Assembly: GCA_900544195.1 (NCBI GenBank)
Contig: UQUJ01000021.1
Coordinates: 1 to 40,803, forward strand
Length of the DNA stretch: 40,803 bases
Direction: 5' to 3'
DNA from: an uncultured Alistipes sp.
Lineage (GTDB): Bacteria > Bacteroidota > Bacteroidia > Bacteroidales > UBA932
Below, piece by piece: positions 7,683 to 16,338 of this stretch. Every line of letters begins with the position of its first letter. The stretch's first letter is position 1. Position numbers and translations under genes: made by a program. The notes below the pieces were generated by a model, which was not told where the DNA came from, did not search any database, and was given only the letters and a program-made list of their open reading frames with translations.

Positions 7683-9851
7683 TTATTTGCCGGGCTTGAA
7701 GGTTCTTTCCTTGCCATCGTAACAAACCGCTCTGAACCCTTTGTCCGTGATCTCGATCTTGCTGTCCGGCCGGATCATCTTGTTGCCCTCGCCCTTTATC
7801 AAAGGCTCTCCGCCGCTGAACGGGAAAACCATGCTTTGGGCTGATGTCCTGACCACCCAGTATTTTTTACCATTCCCTTCCAGAAGCTCGGGAAGGCTCT
7901 TTATCGTCTCATCTGCCGTTATCCCTTTCCAGGAAGGAACCTGCTTCCCGTGCAGGTCATAATAGCCTACGGTGTTGTCTGTGTGAAGGAGCATCGCTGT
8001 GTAGCCTTTGGCTCCCGTGAAATCGTACGCGGCAGGTCCTGCCGCAATTTTCTTGCCTGTCTCGGCAGGGAATCCTGAGACGAAGCGTCCGAGCCTGTCA
8101 ATCAGGTACATCTGTGATCCGGCCGCGAACAGGTACTGGATCTTTCCGTTGTTGTAGTAATCGACTTCCTGGACGTAGCCGCGGATCTTCGACTTGAACG
8201 GCACGCCCCAGACATCCTTTCCGTTCTCGTCTCGCAGGCATATTGACAGGTGGCTGTTCTGGTAGAGGGTGTTGGTCTTCCCGGTGGCGCAGTTCAGGAC
8301 TTTGAAAGGCCCTTCCGGGACAACCACGGTTGTGTCCCTTGCCGAGGACAGGGCAGCCGTACCCTTGCTCACCTCTACCCTGTCGAGGTTGAAGTTAAGG
8401 GCCAGCTGTCCGCCGTCTGAGACCACGGACAGAACCACAGGCACGTACGCCGCACCTTTAAGAATATTCCTGAGCCCCTTGGCCATCATAGGGGAGAAGT
8501 TGGCGTCCAGCAGATTGGGATCCTCGCTGAGCGAATGGTACATCCATGCTCCGCAGTTCTTCTGCGGAATCCTGTCAAGTCCCTCCGACTTCAATCTGAC
8601 GGCAAGCGTTTCCTGCAGAAAATCTGTCTCTGAATATTTCCCCACACATTCCGCCGCTCCGATGACAATCCACTTTCCGACCGATGCGCAGGTACTTTCA
8701 TCATCTCCGGAGAATGCTTCCCCGAACACCGTGCGGGCGAAACCGGCGCAACTCATCCCGCTTACTTTCTCCGCCGGCTGTCTGGTTCCGGGTCTGAGCA
8801 TGAGGATCCGCCGCACTTTCTCACCGAAATGCAGGTTGACGACAGCTACTTCCTTGATGTCAAGAGATTGAGCCCATTCCTCCGCATTCTTTCCGGTATC
8901 CTTTTTCTGGGATTGAAGGACGGATTCGTATTTGTCGAGACGACTTCTGGAATCAAGGTGATTCCTGTAGGCCTTGATGTAGGCGGTGATGTTTCCGATC
9001 GGGATGTCCATAATGAAATCGACATTCCCGGGCACAGCGTCAGCGATTTCGACGGAGGACGGGCCGGCATGGCTGAGGACATTCAGGTAATAGTAGGGAT
9101 CGTTACTGTAGAGCAAGGTCCCCCGCATTCCCGCTCCGGCCTCGGAATGGCCTGTGACACAAAATGCCGTCCATTCTGAAAGATCCTTGATGAAAGAGCG
9201 GGCTTTCCGGTGCTTTCTGGACATGAATGATCCCAGAATGTTGTCCGCATAGGCGTTGGAGAAGAAGATCACGTCATCTCCGGTCGCCGTACATGCCGAG
9301 GCGATTTCCGTGAACCCCTTTGCCTCCAGTATGCTATGTCCCTCCTCAAGATGTCTGACCGAGGAGTTTATGATTGTCTCCGACGAGGAGATCAGAAGCA
9401 GGTCCCCATTGATTCTGGTCTGCAGTCCAGAGGAATCCGCCGCGGCGAGAAGGTTCCTTAGTTCCGCAGTGCTGTCGGCGAGGGCTTTCCCGGCCTCAAG
9501 GATCAAGAGCGGTGGCATGTCCTTGCTATAGTGTACCGACATGATGGCCGGAGCCTTTTTGAGGCTTCCGGCCTGGGTGGCGGAGATCTTGTCAAACTTG
9601 TTGGAGGCCAATTCCCCGAAGACAGCCAGAGAGTCGCCAAGAAGCTCGCATGCGTGTCCGAAATTCCTGAAGCACACAACGACGGCCGCGTCTGACGGCA
9701 CAGCCTTGACCAACTGGTGGTCCTCCAGAAAGCGCGAGCCATCGACCGTACCGGAACCTGTCTCTGAGTATAACCTCGCCACCGCGAAGGCGATCCCTCC
9801 GATGAGGATCACCGCCGTCGCGATAAGTATGGTCAGTGTCTTTCTGTTCAT
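7683..9851 (-). CDS. Large membrane-anchored protein of unknown function (DUF3352-like?)
   Basis: The 722-residue protein starts with one transmembrane segment (about 6-26: TLTILIATAVILIGGIAFAV), so the bulk is probably periplasmic. The N-terminal half (VPSDAAVVVCFRNFGH) has the look of Bacteroidota proteins related to DUF3352, but I am not certain. The C-terminal 200 residues contain repeating segments such as IQYLFAAGSQMYLIDRLGRFV and YTAMLLHTDNTVGYYDLHGK, which suggest a beta-propeller-like fold. The ATG at 9851 is preferred over a TTG five codons earlier. It lies 27 bp after the TonB-like gene and 11 bp before the ligase. The position suggests envelope biology, but no function is assigned. 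Confidence 0.75.
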   Translation of the reverse strand: MNRKTLTILIATAVILIGGIAFAVARLYSETGSGTVDGSRFLEDHQLVKAVPSDAAVVVCFRNFGHACELLGDSLAVFGELASNKFDKISATQAGSLKKAPAIMSVHYSKDMPPLLILEAGKALADSTAELRNLLAAADSSGLQTRINGDLLLISSSETIINSSVRHLEEGHSILEAKGFTEIASACTATGDDVIFFSNAYADNILGSFMSRKHRKARSFIKDLSEWTAFCVTGHSEAGAGMRGTLLYSNDPYYYLNVLSHAGPSSVEIADAVPGNVDFIMDIPIGNITAYIKAYRNHLDSRSRLDKYESVLQSQKKDTGKNAEEWAQSLDIKEVAVVNLHFGEKVRRILMLRPGTRQPAEKVSGMSCAGFARTVFGEAFSGDDESTCASVGKWIVIGAAECVGKYSETDFLQETLAVRLKSEGLDRIPQKNCGAWMYHSLSEDPNLLDANFSPMMAKGLRNILKGAAYVPVVLSVVSDGGQLALNFNLDRVEVSKGTAALSSARDTTVVVPEGPFKVLNCATGKTNTLYQNSHLSICLRDENGKDVWGVPFKSKIRGYVQEVDYYNNGKIQYLFAAGSQMYLIDRLGRFVSGFPAETGKKIAAGPAAYDFTGAKGYTAMLLHTDNTVGYYDLHGKQVPSWKGITADETIKSLPELLEGNGKKYWVVRTSAQSMVFPFSGGEPLIKGEGNKMIRPDSKIEITDKGFRAVCYDGKERTFKPGK

Positions 9852-9878
9852 CAGCCTTAACCGCAAAGATAAGAAATA

Positions 9879-10580
9879 TTATTGGGCCACAAACAAATAA
9901 ACGATGTTGCCCACCTGTCTGGCCGGGGCTGTCCCTGAAGCGGAGAACCGTGAAAGTCTGGCGGCTCTTACCGCGAAGTCCCTGAGGCACCTGTCATCGG
10001 ACGACACCTCGTCCTGGATCTTGGCGTTGAGCACTTTCCCGGAAGGATCGACTGTGATGACCACCGTCACATGACCGGCTCCGAGGCATCTGTACGCGGG
10101 TATGGAAAGCTTGCTGGCCTTTCTTCCCTCAAGCTCGTAGGAGACGACCGACGGTCCATTGTATGAGGATTTTTTCTGTTCCTCCTTTTGCCGGACCGGT
10201 TTGCTGACCGCCGCATAATCCTCGTCCGGCTCGTCAAGCTTCGGCCCGTTCTTCAGATCCTGCGCCAGCTTCTCGGCCTCTCTGTAGAGTTCCTCGGCGT
10301 TGGTGTTGCGGTCATCCTTGAGAGCGCCCCTGTCCACCGCGACATTTCTGACCGGTACGCCGGCGGCCTCCGCCAGCATCCTGTCGAGCCTTGCGCTGAC
10401 CTCTTCCTTGAGGTTGCGCTCGGCACGCTCTTTTTCAACCTTTTCCTGTTTGGAGAAGTCAAGCACGAACGTGTTTTCCCTCTTCAGAGCGGAAGAGATC
10501 TGACAGACGAGCAACACAATCACAACCATCAGATGGAATATGATGGTGATGTAAAGTCCTGCCCTGTCGTCGCTCTTCAT
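9879..10580 (-). CDS. TonB-like energy transducer protein
   Basis: 233 residues with an N-terminal transmembrane helix (about 10-30, TIIFHLMVVIVLLVCQI), then a charged, partly coiled-coil region rich in K and E (about 35-130). The C-terminal domain is TonB-like (about 150-233) with VTVVITVDPSGKVLNAKI, a family hallmark, and AARLSRF. TonB proteins couple the inner-membrane proton gradient, through ExbB/ExbD, to outer-membrane transport. An ExbB/ExbD cluster lies 2.3 kb away at 12859-15175, though in another transcription unit. It is the third gene of the asnS run, 37 bp after udk. Confidence 0.85.
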   Translation of the reverse strand: MKSDDRAGLYITIIFHLMVVIVLLVCQISSALKRENTFVLDFSKQEKVEKERAERNLKEEVSARLDRMLAEAAGVPVRNVAVDRGALKDDRNTNAEELYREAEKLAQDLKNGPKLDEPDEDYAAVSKPVRQKEEQKKSSYNGPSVVSYELEGRKASKLSIPAYRCLGAGHVTVVITVDPSGKVLNAKIQDEVSSDDRCLRDFAVRAARLSRFSASGTAPARQVGNIVYLFVAQ

Positions 10581-10617
10581 AGCATCAATGAATATATCCG
10601 GTCCGGAATCCGGCGGC

Positions 10618-11244
10618 TTACCTGTTTCTCCCTTGTTCCCTCAATGATTTCTCTATAGTCGCAGAGATGATGTCGATCGCGACCTTGTTATGCCCTCCTT
10701 GAGGGATGATCAAATCAGCATAGCGCTTGCTCGGCTCGATGAACTGGAGGTACATCGGCTTGACGGTCTTCGTGTACCTTTCGATCACCGTCTCGACTGT
10801 CTTGCCCCTTTCCAGAATGTCCCTTGCCATGACCCTCATCAGGCGGTCGTCGTCATCGGCGTCCACGAATATCTTGATGTCCATCTGGTCCCGCAACTCC
10901 TTGCAGGTGAACACCAGAATGCCTTCGATGATGATGACCTCCGCCGGTTCCACGGTCACGGTCTCAGTCTTCGATCTTGAGCAAGTGATGTAGGAATATA
11001 CCGGCTGCTCTATTGCCTTGCCGTTCTTGAGGTCTTTAAGCTGTCCGCAGAGAAGCTTGAAGTCGATGGCGTCCGGATGGTCGAAGTTGATCTGCTGCCT
11101 CTCCTCCAAGGGGAGATGGCTGGAATCCTTGTAGTAGGAGTCCTGCGGGATCACCACAACCCTTTCCTTGAGTTTCTCGGTTATCGCGTTGACGACCGTG
11201 GTCTTTCCGGAACCTGAGCCTCCGGCTATTCCGATCACTAACAT
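10618..11244 (-). CDS. udk: Uridine kinase
   Basis: 208-residue cytosolic kinase that phosphorylates uridine and cytidine to UMP and CMP with NTP in pyrimidine salvage. The Walker A motif GIAGGSGSGKTT is at residues 5-16. PQDSYYKD, NFDHPDAIDF and the RDILERGKT segment are characteristic of Udk. Length matches the family. It lies 12 bp downstream of asnS and is probably co-transcribed with it. Confidence 0.95.
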   Translation of the reverse strand: MLVIGIAGGSGSGKTTVVNAITEKLKERVVVIPQDSYYKDSSHLPLEERQQINFDHPDAIDFKLLCGQLKDLKNGKAIEQPVYSYITCSRSKTETVTVEPAEVIIIEGILVFTCKELRDQMDIKIFVDADDDDRLMRVMARDILERGKTVETVIERYTKTVKPMYLQFIEPSKRYADLIIPQGGHNKVAIDIISATIEKSLREQGRNR

Positions 11245-11256
11245 ATTCGTTGATTT

Positions 11257-12654
11257 TTAGAATTCGGCGTTCTTCGGTGTCCTCGGGAACGGAATCACGT
11301 CACGGATGTTGGCCATGCCGGTGACGAAGAGCAGCAGTCTCTCGAATCCGAGTCCGAATCCGCTGTGAGGCACGGTTCCGTACCTGCGGGTGTCGATGTA
11401 CCATTCGAGGTTCTTGCGGCTCATCTTGAGTTCGTCGATTCTCTGCTCGAGTTTCTCCAATGAGGCTTCTCTCTCTGATCCGCCGATGATCTCGCCGATC
11501 TTCGGGAAGAGCACGTCCATTCCGCGGACTGTCCTTCCGTCCTCGTTCTGCTTCATGTAGAAGGCCTTGATGTCCTTAGGAAAGTCTGTGAGGATCACCG
11601 GCTTGCCGAAGTGTTTCTCCACGAGGAACCGCTCGTGCTCGCTCTGGAAGTCCGTTCCCCAGTGAACCGGGTACTCGAACTGCTGCCCGTTCCTGACAGC
11701 CTCTTCGAGAATTTCCACGGCCTCCGTGTAGGTCACTCTCTGGAAATCTATTCCAAGGACGCTCTTGAGCCTTTCGATCAGACCGTCATCGTACTTGTCG
11801 TTGAGGAACTTCAGGTCGTCCGCACAGTTGTCGAGAGCGTACTGCACGAGGAATTTCACGAACTCCTCCGCGAGGATCATGTTGTCGTTGATGTCGTAGA
11901 ACGCCATCTCCGGCTCGATCATCCAGAACTCCGCGAGATGCCTTGGAGTGTTGGAGTTCTCGGCCCTGAATGTGGGTCCGAAAGTGTAGATCTCTCCCAC
12001 GCCGGTCGCTCCAAGCTCGCCCTCCAGCTGGCCGCTCACGGTAAGGCACGTCTTCTTTCCGAAGAAATCCTTGCTGAAGTCAACCTTTCCGTTCTCTTTC
12101 TTAGGCACGTTCTCAAGGTTGAGTGTGGTCACCTGGAACATATCACCGGCGCCCTCGGCGTCAGACTCGGTGATAAGAGGTGTGTTGAGATAGACGAATC
12201 CCTTGTCGTTGAAGAATTTGTGGATAGCGAACGCCATGGCGTGACGGATTCTCAGCACCGCTCCGAAAGTGTTGGTCCTCGGACGGAGATGAGCCACCGT
12301 GCGGAGATATTCAAGAGAAGTGTTCTTCTTCTGTAGCGGGTACCTTACAGGGTCGCATTCGCCCAACACCTCGATCTCCTTTGCCTGGATCTCGACGGCC
12401 TGGCCACTGCCGACTGACTCGATCAGGTCTCCGGTCACGCTGATGCTCGCGCCGGTAGTGATCTTCGCTATGAGCGCCTCATCGAAGTTGGCCATGTCAG
12501 CCACTACCTGTATATTATTTACCGTCGAGCCATCGTTAAGGGCGATGAACTTGATCTGTTTGTTACCTCTTTTGGTCCTTACCCAACCTTTTGCGAGAAC
12601 TTCCTGTCCCGGAGTCGCCTTGAGAAGGTCCTTCACTTTGCTCCTCGTTACCAT
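11257..12654 (-). CDS. asnS: Asparaginyl-tRNA synthetase
   Basis: 465-residue class IIb aminoacyl-tRNA synthetase that charges tRNA-Asn. The N-terminal OB-fold (about 15-100; GWVRTKRGNKQIKFIALNDGS) binds the anticodon. The catalytic core has motif 2 (PTFRAENSNTPRHLAEFWMI) and motif 3 (GFGLGFERLLLF). Length and order match bacterial AsnS. It is the first gene of a seven-gene minus-strand run, and a well-formed promoter lies 28-58 bp upstream of its start. Confidence 0.97.
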   Translation of the reverse strand: MVTRSKVKDLLKATPGQEVLAKGWVRTKRGNKQIKFIALNDGSTVNNIQVVADMANFDEALIAKITTGASISVTGDLIESVGSGQAVEIQAKEIEVLGECDPVRYPLQKKNTSLEYLRTVAHLRPRTNTFGAVLRIRHAMAFAIHKFFNDKGFVYLNTPLITESDAEGAGDMFQVTTLNLENVPKKENGKVDFSKDFFGKKTCLTVSGQLEGELGATGVGEIYTFGPTFRAENSNTPRHLAEFWMIEPEMAFYDINDNMILAEEFVKFLVQYALDNCADDLKFLNDKYDDGLIERLKSVLGIDFQRVTYTEAVEILEEAVRNGQQFEYPVHWGTDFQSEHERFLVEKHFGKPVILTDFPKDIKAFYMKQNEDGRTVRGMDVLFPKIGEIIGGSEREASLEKLEQRIDELKMSRKNLEWYIDTRRYGTVPHSGFGLGFERLLLFVTGMANIRDVIPFPRTPKNAEF

Positions 12655-12681
12655 ATTTTTAAGACATTTGATTCAATCTCA

Positions 12682-12712
12682 CAAAGATAGTATAAAATTT
12701 ACGGTGGTCAAA
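12682..12712 (-). promoter_or_regulatory. Promoter of the asnS operon
   Basis: On the minus strand TTTG (12709-12712) is followed after exactly 19 bp by TATCTTTG (12682-12689), a full match to the Bacteroidota TTTG / TAnnTTTG promoter. The asnS start is at 12654. The spacing leaves a short AT-rich leader. Confidence 0.8.
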
Positions 12713-12805
12713 GACCTTTTTGAATATTCGGATAATTCGGTCACTGAGTATGTCGAACTGACATTGTTTGATCAGTCACTTCGAGACTCGGTGAACAATC
12801 ACAAA

Positions 12806-12839
12806 AGAGAGGGACTGACCTGTCGGCCAATCCCTCTCT
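12806..12839 (-). terminator. Intrinsic terminator of the exbB-exbD operon
   Basis: Read on the minus strand: AGAGAGGGATTGGCC, loop GACA, GGTCAGTCCCTCTCT, then TTTTGTG. The 15-bp stem contains two G-T pairs and no mismatch. It starts about 20 bp after the exbD stop at 12859. Confidence 0.85.
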
Positions 12840-12858
12840 AAATGTATTTCAAGAATGT

Positions 12859-13323
12859 TTACTTTTTCTCTGTCTTTCTGGCAGCGTACATGATCTTGAG
12901 GGCGGAGCAGCGCCTAAGCTCCTGCTTCACGTCCGTCACGATACCCATTCTTGCGTCTTCGTCTGCCTTGATTGAGACCTGCATCAACTGGCGGTCAGCC
13001 TCGCTCATCGCGTCGCGCTCGGCGGCTATGAAGTCACGGATGTCGTTCGTTGTCTTGAAAGAGTCATTCAGCTGGATACGCGCCTCGGTACCGTACTGGC
13101 TCTGATACTGAGCGGTAGGGGAACCGATGTAGATGTATGAAGCCAAATCCTTTCTTTCAAGCTTGGCGACCTCTGTGGCCTCTGGAAGTCTAACTCTTAC
13201 CTTGACCTCCGTGGAACGGAGCTGTGAGGTTACCATGAAGAAGAACAGGAACATGAACACGATGTCTGAGCTGGTTCCCAACTCCGGCATTTCTTTTTTA
13301 CCACTTCTTTTAAAATTAGGCAT
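12859..13323 (-). CDS. ExbD/TolR biopolymer transport protein (second copy)
   Basis: 154 residues with one transmembrane helix (about 21-36, DIVFMFLFFFMVTSQL) after a short basic N-terminus (MPNFKRSGKKEMPELGTSS), and a periplasmic domain. The Asp at the start of the helix (TSSDIVFMFLFF) is the proton-path residue conserved in ExbD/TolR. It is the last gene of the four-gene cluster, 17 bp after the first exbD, and is followed by a strong terminator. Paired, diverged ExbD copies are common in Bacteroidota. Which TonB protein it serves is not shown by the sequence. Confidence 0.9.
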   Translation of the reverse strand: MPNFKRSGKKEMPELGTSSDIVFMFLFFFMVTSQLRSTEVKVRVRLPEATEVAKLERKDLASYIYIGSPTAQYQSQYGTEARIQLNDSFKTTNDIRDFIAAERDAMSEADRQLMQVSIKADEDARMGIVTDVKQELRRCSALKIMYAARKTEKK

Positions 13324-13340
13324 TGTCTTGTCCTCCTGTT

Positions 13341-13916
13341 TTACTTTTTGGTAACGTCCTTAGGCTCGGCCTCGGAAATGTTCTGTGGAATAGCTTCCCT
13401 GACAATCTTCTGCTGATCTTCTGTGAGGAAGGCGTAGGCCTTGCCGTAGTTCTGTTTGCAGAAGTCGTCACGGACTTCGTTGATGGCCTTCACGAGTTCG
13501 TTCTGAACAGCGATGTAGGCTCTGTAGCTGGTTCCACGGTCATTCTGAAGTGAGATGACTCCCTTGGAAACCGGATATTCACCGTAACCCTCGATCATCT
13601 TCATCTCCCTTTCCGGAAGGTTCGGATCGTTGCTCGGGTTTGTGATGAATTCCTTGATCTTGTCCTTGAGCTGGCTAACATCCAAGATCTGGTCACCGGC
13701 AAACAGTCTGTCGGAAGAGTTGATCTTCACGATGATGATGTTACGCTTGTTGACCTTCGTGTCTTCCGTCTTCTGATTCTGGTCAGGCATAGGAGGGAGA
13801 CGGCGCTGCAGACCTGACTGCTGGTCCATGGTGGACGTCATCAGGAAGTAGCAGAGCAGAAGGAACGCGATATCGGCTGTCGATTGTGTGTTCAGTCCCG
13901 GTGTTTTTCTTGCCAT
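13341..13916 (-). CDS. ExbD/TolR biopolymer transport protein (first copy)
   Basis: 191 residues. The N-terminus MARKTPGLNTQSTADIAFLLLCYFLMTSTMD has the ADIAFLLL motif with the conserved Asp at the start of its single transmembrane helix. The periplasmic part is longer than in the neighbouring copy, with a charged, glutamine-rich linker (about 35-60). It is 9 bp after the small membrane protein gene and 17 bp before the second exbD. It forms the inner-membrane energising complex with the ExbB encoded upstream. Confidence 0.9.
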   Translation of the reverse strand: MARKTPGLNTQSTADIAFLLLCYFLMTSTMDQQSGLQRRLPPMPDQNQKTEDTKVNKRNIIIVKINSSDRLFAGDQILDVSQLKDKIKEFITNPSNDPNLPEREMKMIEGYGEYPVSKGVISLQNDRGTSYRAYIAVQNELVKAINEVRDDFCKQNYGKAYAFLTEDQQKIVREAIPQNISEAEPKDVTKK

Positions 13917-13925
13917 AGCTTGATG

Positions 13926-14336
13926 TTATTTGTTGTTGATCGCGTCTCTGACGGCACCCACGATGATGGCGACGATCGCGGCGCCACCGAGGACGTAGGT
14001 CAGAAGAAGCATTGTGTCAGTCAATTTGAGCCACTGTGTGGTAGGCTGTGTCTTGACATTGAGTGCAGGATCTCCTGATGAGAGCACATATGCCAGGATA
14101 ACCAGAACCGCGATGCCGACCACCACGGCGGCGGCCTTGAGCAGGTTCTTAGGGTTGTTCCTGCCGGAGATGAATATCGAGAGTCCGATCCAGATGACCA
14201 CGGCCGCGATGAACAGCACGTAAGTGTACCTGAGGAGAATGTCAATGGCTCCGCCTCCGTTGACGAAGGCCAGGATTCCAAAGACGATTCCGAGCAGACC
14301 CAATACCCATCCGGTTATTTTGAATATCTTATTCAT
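13926..14336 (-). CDS. Small polytopic membrane protein of the exbB-exbD cluster
   Basis: 136 residues with four predicted membrane segments: VLGLLGIVFGILAFV, YVLFIAAVVIWIGLSIFI, AAAVVVGIAVLVILAYVL and LLLTYVLGGAAIVAIIVGAV. No catalytic motif is visible. A protein of this type is often seen between ExbB and ExbD in Bacteroidales; its role in the complex is unknown to me. It is 32 bp after exbB and 9 bp before exbD, so co-expression with them is likely. Confidence 0.75.
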   Translation of the reverse strand: MNKIFKITGWVLGLLGIVFGILAFVNGGGAIDILLRYTYVLFIAAVVIWIGLSIFISGRNNPKNLLKAAAVVVGIAVLVILAYVLSSGDPALNVKTQPTTQWLKLTDTMLLLTYVLGGAAIVAIIVGAVRDAINNK

Positions 14337-14368
14337 TATAATCAGATTCTAAAAATTGTCGCTACAAA

Positions 14369-15175
14369 TTATTTCTTCTCGTTCTTTGCAAGAACGTCAA
14401 CAAGGTCGATCGAAGCGTTCTCCATGTCGATTGAGAGAGCGTCGATTCTGGAAAGAATATAGTTGTAGAACACCTGGAGAATCATGGCGACGATAAGACC
14501 GCCGACGGTGGTGATAAGGGCGACCTTCATACCTCCGGCAACGATGTTAGGGGAGATGTCACCCGCGGCCTCGATGGCGTCGAAGGCCTGTACCATACCG
14601 ATTACAGTTCCCAAGAATCCGAGTGAAGGAGCAAGGGCGATGAACAGGGCGATCCATGAGAGGTTGTTCTCCATGAGGCTCATCTGAACGCCACCGGCGG
14701 AGGTGATTCTCTTCTCGACAACATCGATACCCTCATTGTAGTGGTTGAGACCATCGTAGAAGATGCTGGCAACCGGGCCCTTGGTGTTGCGGCAAACGTC
14801 CTTTGCCTTCTCTACGCCGCCCTGTGCGAGAGCTGCCTCTACATTCTTGATAAGCTTCTTGGTGTTGGTCTTTGAGAATGAGAGATAAAGGATTCTCTCG
14901 ATGGCGAGCGCAAGACCGATGATGAGGCAGAGAAGGATCATGGACATGAAGCCAGGACCTCCCTGGATGAAGTAGGTCTTGATCTGCTGGTGCATAGGAA
15001 CGTCCTCGCCGGTACCCTTGAGGAGGTCCTCAGCGGTCATTGGCTGGGCGGCCGCGGTCTCAACTTGCTCTGTTGCGGCTGCGTTGTCAGCGGCTGGCTG
15101 ATCCTGAGCGGATGCGATGTTTGCAGTGAAGGTGAGAACACCTGCTACTGCCAAAAACATGAAAAACTTTTTCAT
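14369..15175 (-). CDS. MotA/TolQ/ExbB proton channel protein
   Basis: 268-residue inner-membrane protein. An N-terminal signal-like segment (MKKFFMFLAVAGVLTFTA) and an Ala/Gln/Glu-rich stretch are followed by a transmembrane helix (GFMSMILLCLIIGLALAIERILY). The ExbB core pair follows (SWIALFIALAPSLGFLGTVIGM and VALITTVGGLIVAMILQVFYNYIL). The GTVIGM and TTVGGLIVA motifs are diagnostic. With ExbD it forms the proton-driven motor for TonB. It is the first gene of the four-gene cluster and has a leader of about 100 bp. Confidence 0.93.
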   Translation of the reverse strand: MKKFFMFLAVAGVLTFTANIASAQDQPAADNAAATEQVETAAAQPMTAEDLLKGTGEDVPMHQQIKTYFIQGGPGFMSMILLCLIIGLALAIERILYLSFSKTNTKKLIKNVEAALAQGGVEKAKDVCRNTKGPVASIFYDGLNHYNEGIDVVEKRITSAGGVQMSLMENNLSWIALFIALAPSLGFLGTVIGMVQAFDAIEAAGDISPNIVAGGMKVALITTVGGLIVAMILQVFYNYILSRIDALSIDMENASIDLVDVLAKNEKK

Positions 15176-15270
15176 AACTGTTTTTGTGTGTTTAATTTTA
15201 ATTGATAATGTATTAACTAGTTATCTTTCCTTGCGGCTTCCGGAGGCCAAAAACCTTCTAAAAAACCGTT

Positions 15271-15301
15271 GCAATTTACTAAATTATTTCCAAATGGCAA
15301 T
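15271..15301 (-). promoter_or_regulatory. Weak candidate promoter of the exbB cluster
   Basis: On the minus strand ATTG (15298-15301), 19 bp, TAAATTGC (15271-15278). The -7 part deviates from TAnnTTTG at two positions, so this is only a candidate. A GGCCTCCGGAAGCC hairpin lies in the leader between it and the start. Confidence 0.3.
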
Positions 15302-15303
15302 AA

Positions 15304-16338
15304 TTATAAGGAAATTTCTCCTTGCAGGTTGTCTCCGAGCATGGACTCCACCCATTCGTTGTCAGGAGTTTTTCCCATCAGATAGAACAGTTTCGCGAGC
15401 GCGCTTTCGGTCGTGATGTCCACTCCTGAGACCACTCCGGCCTTTTCCAGAGCCTTTCCGGTGGCATATATGTCCATATTGACGGTCCCTGACAGACACT
15501 GTGTCACGTTCATCAGAACCTTTCCCATTCCGGAGGCCTCCTTGACGATGTCCAGAAACCATTGTCTGGACGGGGCGTTGCCTGAGCCGTAGGTCTCGAT
15601 GATGGCGGCGCGGATGTCCGGGCCGCAGAGGAAATACTTCATGACCTGCGGAGTGATGCCGGGATGTACCTTCAGGATTGACACTCTTGTGTCCAGACTG
15701 GTGCTGATCCTTAAGGGGTCGTCCCAGCGGACCGGCTTGCGTATGACGCTGTCATTGTACTTGATGCTGATTCCGGCTTCCGCAAGCGGAAGACAGTTCG
15801 GTGAATGGAAGGCGCTGAAGTCCTCTGAACTTACCTTGATCGACCGGTTGCCTCTCAATAACTTGGAATTGAAGAATATGCTTACCTCCGGCACCCGCGC
15901 GTGGCCTTCGCTGTCCTTGGCCGAAGCGATCTCCACGGCGGAGATCAGATTCTCCTTGCCGTCGGTGCGCGGGACTCCGATCGGCAGCTGGCTTCCGGTG
16001 AACACGACGGGCTTCGCCAGGTTCTCAAGCATGAAGCTCAGCGCTGACGCCGAATATGCCATCGTGTCCGTTCCGTGCAGGACGACGAATCCGTCATATT
16101 CCTCATAACGCTTGTGGATCAGTGAGGCCAGTGCCTGCCAGAAGGAGGGCTCCACGTCTGAGGAGTCGATCAGCGGATTGAATGTGTAGGAGTCGATCCG
16201 GATCGCGAATTTCTTCAGTTCCGGCACTTCCTCAAGGATCTGGTGGAAGTCGAACGGTTTGAGAGTGAGATCCTGAGGATCCTGCCTCATGCCGATCGTG
16301 CCACCTGTGTAAATCATCAGGATGGAGGATTTTTTCAT
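15304..16338 (-). CDS. ansA: Type I L-asparaginase
   Basis: 344-residue enzyme that hydrolyses L-asparagine to aspartate and ammonia. The first catalytic threonine is in YTGGTIGM (10-17), and the second motif HGTDTMAYSASALS (near residue 87) carries the Thr-Asp pair. The absence of a signal peptide and the overall length fit the cytoplasmic AnsA type. Its start codon overlaps the TGA stop of tatD by 3 nt (ATGA), so the pair is translationally coupled. Confidence 0.94.
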   Translation of the reverse strand: MKKSSILMIYTGGTIGMRQDPQDLTLKPFDFHQILEEVPELKKFAIRIDSYTFNPLIDSSDVEPSFWQALASLIHKRYEEYDGFVVLHGTDTMAYSASALSFMLENLAKPVVFTGSQLPIGVPRTDGKENLISAVEIASAKDSEGHARVPEVSIFFNSKLLRGNRSIKVSSEDFSAFHSPNCLPLAEAGISIKYNDSVIRKPVRWDDPLRISTSLDTRVSILKVHPGITPQVMKYFLCGPDIRAAIIETYGSGNAPSRQWFLDIVKEASGMGKVLMNVTQCLSGTVNMDIYATGKALEKAGVVSGVDITTESALAKLFYLMGKTPDNEWVESMLGDNLQGEISL

